Assembly: GCA_947174615.1 (NCBI GenBank)
Contig: CAMWJQ010000244.1
Span: 1-6,400, forward strand
Reading direction: 5' to 3'
Length of the DNA: 6,400 nucleotides
From: an uncultured Lachnospiraceae bacterium
GTDB taxonomy: Bacteria; Bacillota; Clostridia; Lachnospirales; Lachnospiraceae
The notes below the pieces were generated by a model. The model searched no databases. It was not told the DNA's origin and saw only the letters and a list, made by a program, of their open reading frames with translations. Positions 6,359 through 6,400 of this stretch are shown one piece after another. The first letter of the stretch is position 1, and every line of letters starts with the position of its first letter. Made by a program: the position numbers and the translations under genes.

Positions 6359-6382
6359 ATGTTATTTTCATCTTGACGTCAA
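6354..6382 (-). promoter_or_regulatory. Sigma-A promoter of the nrdD-nrdG-dut unit
   Basis: On the minus strand TTGACG (6377-6382) is followed after exactly 17 bases by TATACT (6354-6359), each one mismatch from consensus. The predicted transcript starts near 6347, leaving a leader of about 30 bases that contains the nrdD ribosome binding site. The -35 hexamer lies inside the inner copy of the TTGACGTCAA palindrome. Confidence 0.8.
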
Positions 6383-6396
6383 TAGTTTGACGTCAA
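6373..6396. repeat. Tandem palindromic operator, two copies of TTGACGTCAA
   Basis: Two identical perfect 10-bp palindromes lie at 6373-6382 and 6387-6396, repeating with a 14-bp period. On the minus strand both are preceded by A, so the direct repeat is 11 bp. The inner copy contains the nrdD -35; the outer copy lies directly upstream of it. This arrangement would let a dimeric repressor block RNA polymerase, with possible cooperation of two dimers. The sequence does not match the NrdR, Rex, CodY, LexA or Fur patterns known to me, and the regulator is unknown. Because the window ends four bases later, further copies or a divergent gene could follow. Confidence 0.65.
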
Positions 6397-6400
6397 TTCA

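Noticed and set aside
5794..6390. Plus-strand open frame of 198 codons opposite nrdD
   Set aside because: It lies antisense to the well-conserved NrdD N-terminus, has no ribosome binding site and no family resemblance.
6387..6396. The outer TTGACGTCAA copy as -35 of a second nrdD promoter
   Set aside because: Seventeen bases downstream stands AGATGA, a poor -10; the inner copy with TATACT is far better.

Overview
The window looks like a chromosomal piece of an anaerobic, endospore-forming Clostridia member, most likely Lachnospiraceae-like, although genus cannot be set from this sequence. The reasons are spore-coat genes (cotJA, cotJB and a broken cotJC), a SpoVAF-type germination protein, an oxygen-sensitive class III ribonucleotide reductase with its radical activase, strong GGAGG ribosome binding sites and moderate GC.

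Left end (1 to about 710): the last 226 residues of a large serine recombinase, with zinc ribbon and coiled coil, read rightward to a stop at 682. Only 27 bases further on, on the opposite strand, is the first part of cotJC. It is clean for about 31 codons (to ...QYGG), then runs into unrelated sequence and stops. The junction sits at the centre of a small inverted repeat with a GG/CC core. The best reading is that an integrated element carrying its own recombinase has split cotJC, and that the element and the rest of cotJC continue left of the window. This resembles the sporulation-gene-interrupting elements typified by skin in sigK.

Middle (800 to 2910): the intact upstream cotJ genes, cotJA (57 aa) then cotJB, lie on the minus strand and overlap by 4 and 1 bases with their downstream partners. 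A 207-base gap separates them from a divergent spoVAF-like gene. That gap holds a good forespore sigma-G-type promoter for spoVAF. A strong hairpin terminator, probably acting in both directions, closes spoVAF and faces the end of the next operon.

Right (2980 to 6400): a minus-strand unit, nrdD - nrdG - dut, for deoxynucleotide supply. NrdD reduces ribonucleotides anaerobically, NrdG installs its glycyl radical, and Dut removes dUTP and supplies dUMP for dTMP synthesis. Upstream of nrdD is a near-consensus sigma-A promoter whose -35 lies inside one of two identical 10-bp palindromes (TTGACGTCAA) 14 bp apart, which look like a repressor operator. A weak NrdR-box-like sequence overlaps the -10.

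The most interesting feature is the recombinase/cotJC junction. No wholly new system is evident; the other points of note are the tandem-palindrome operator, a 10-residue segment in a dUTPase motif, and a long C-terminal tail on NrdG.
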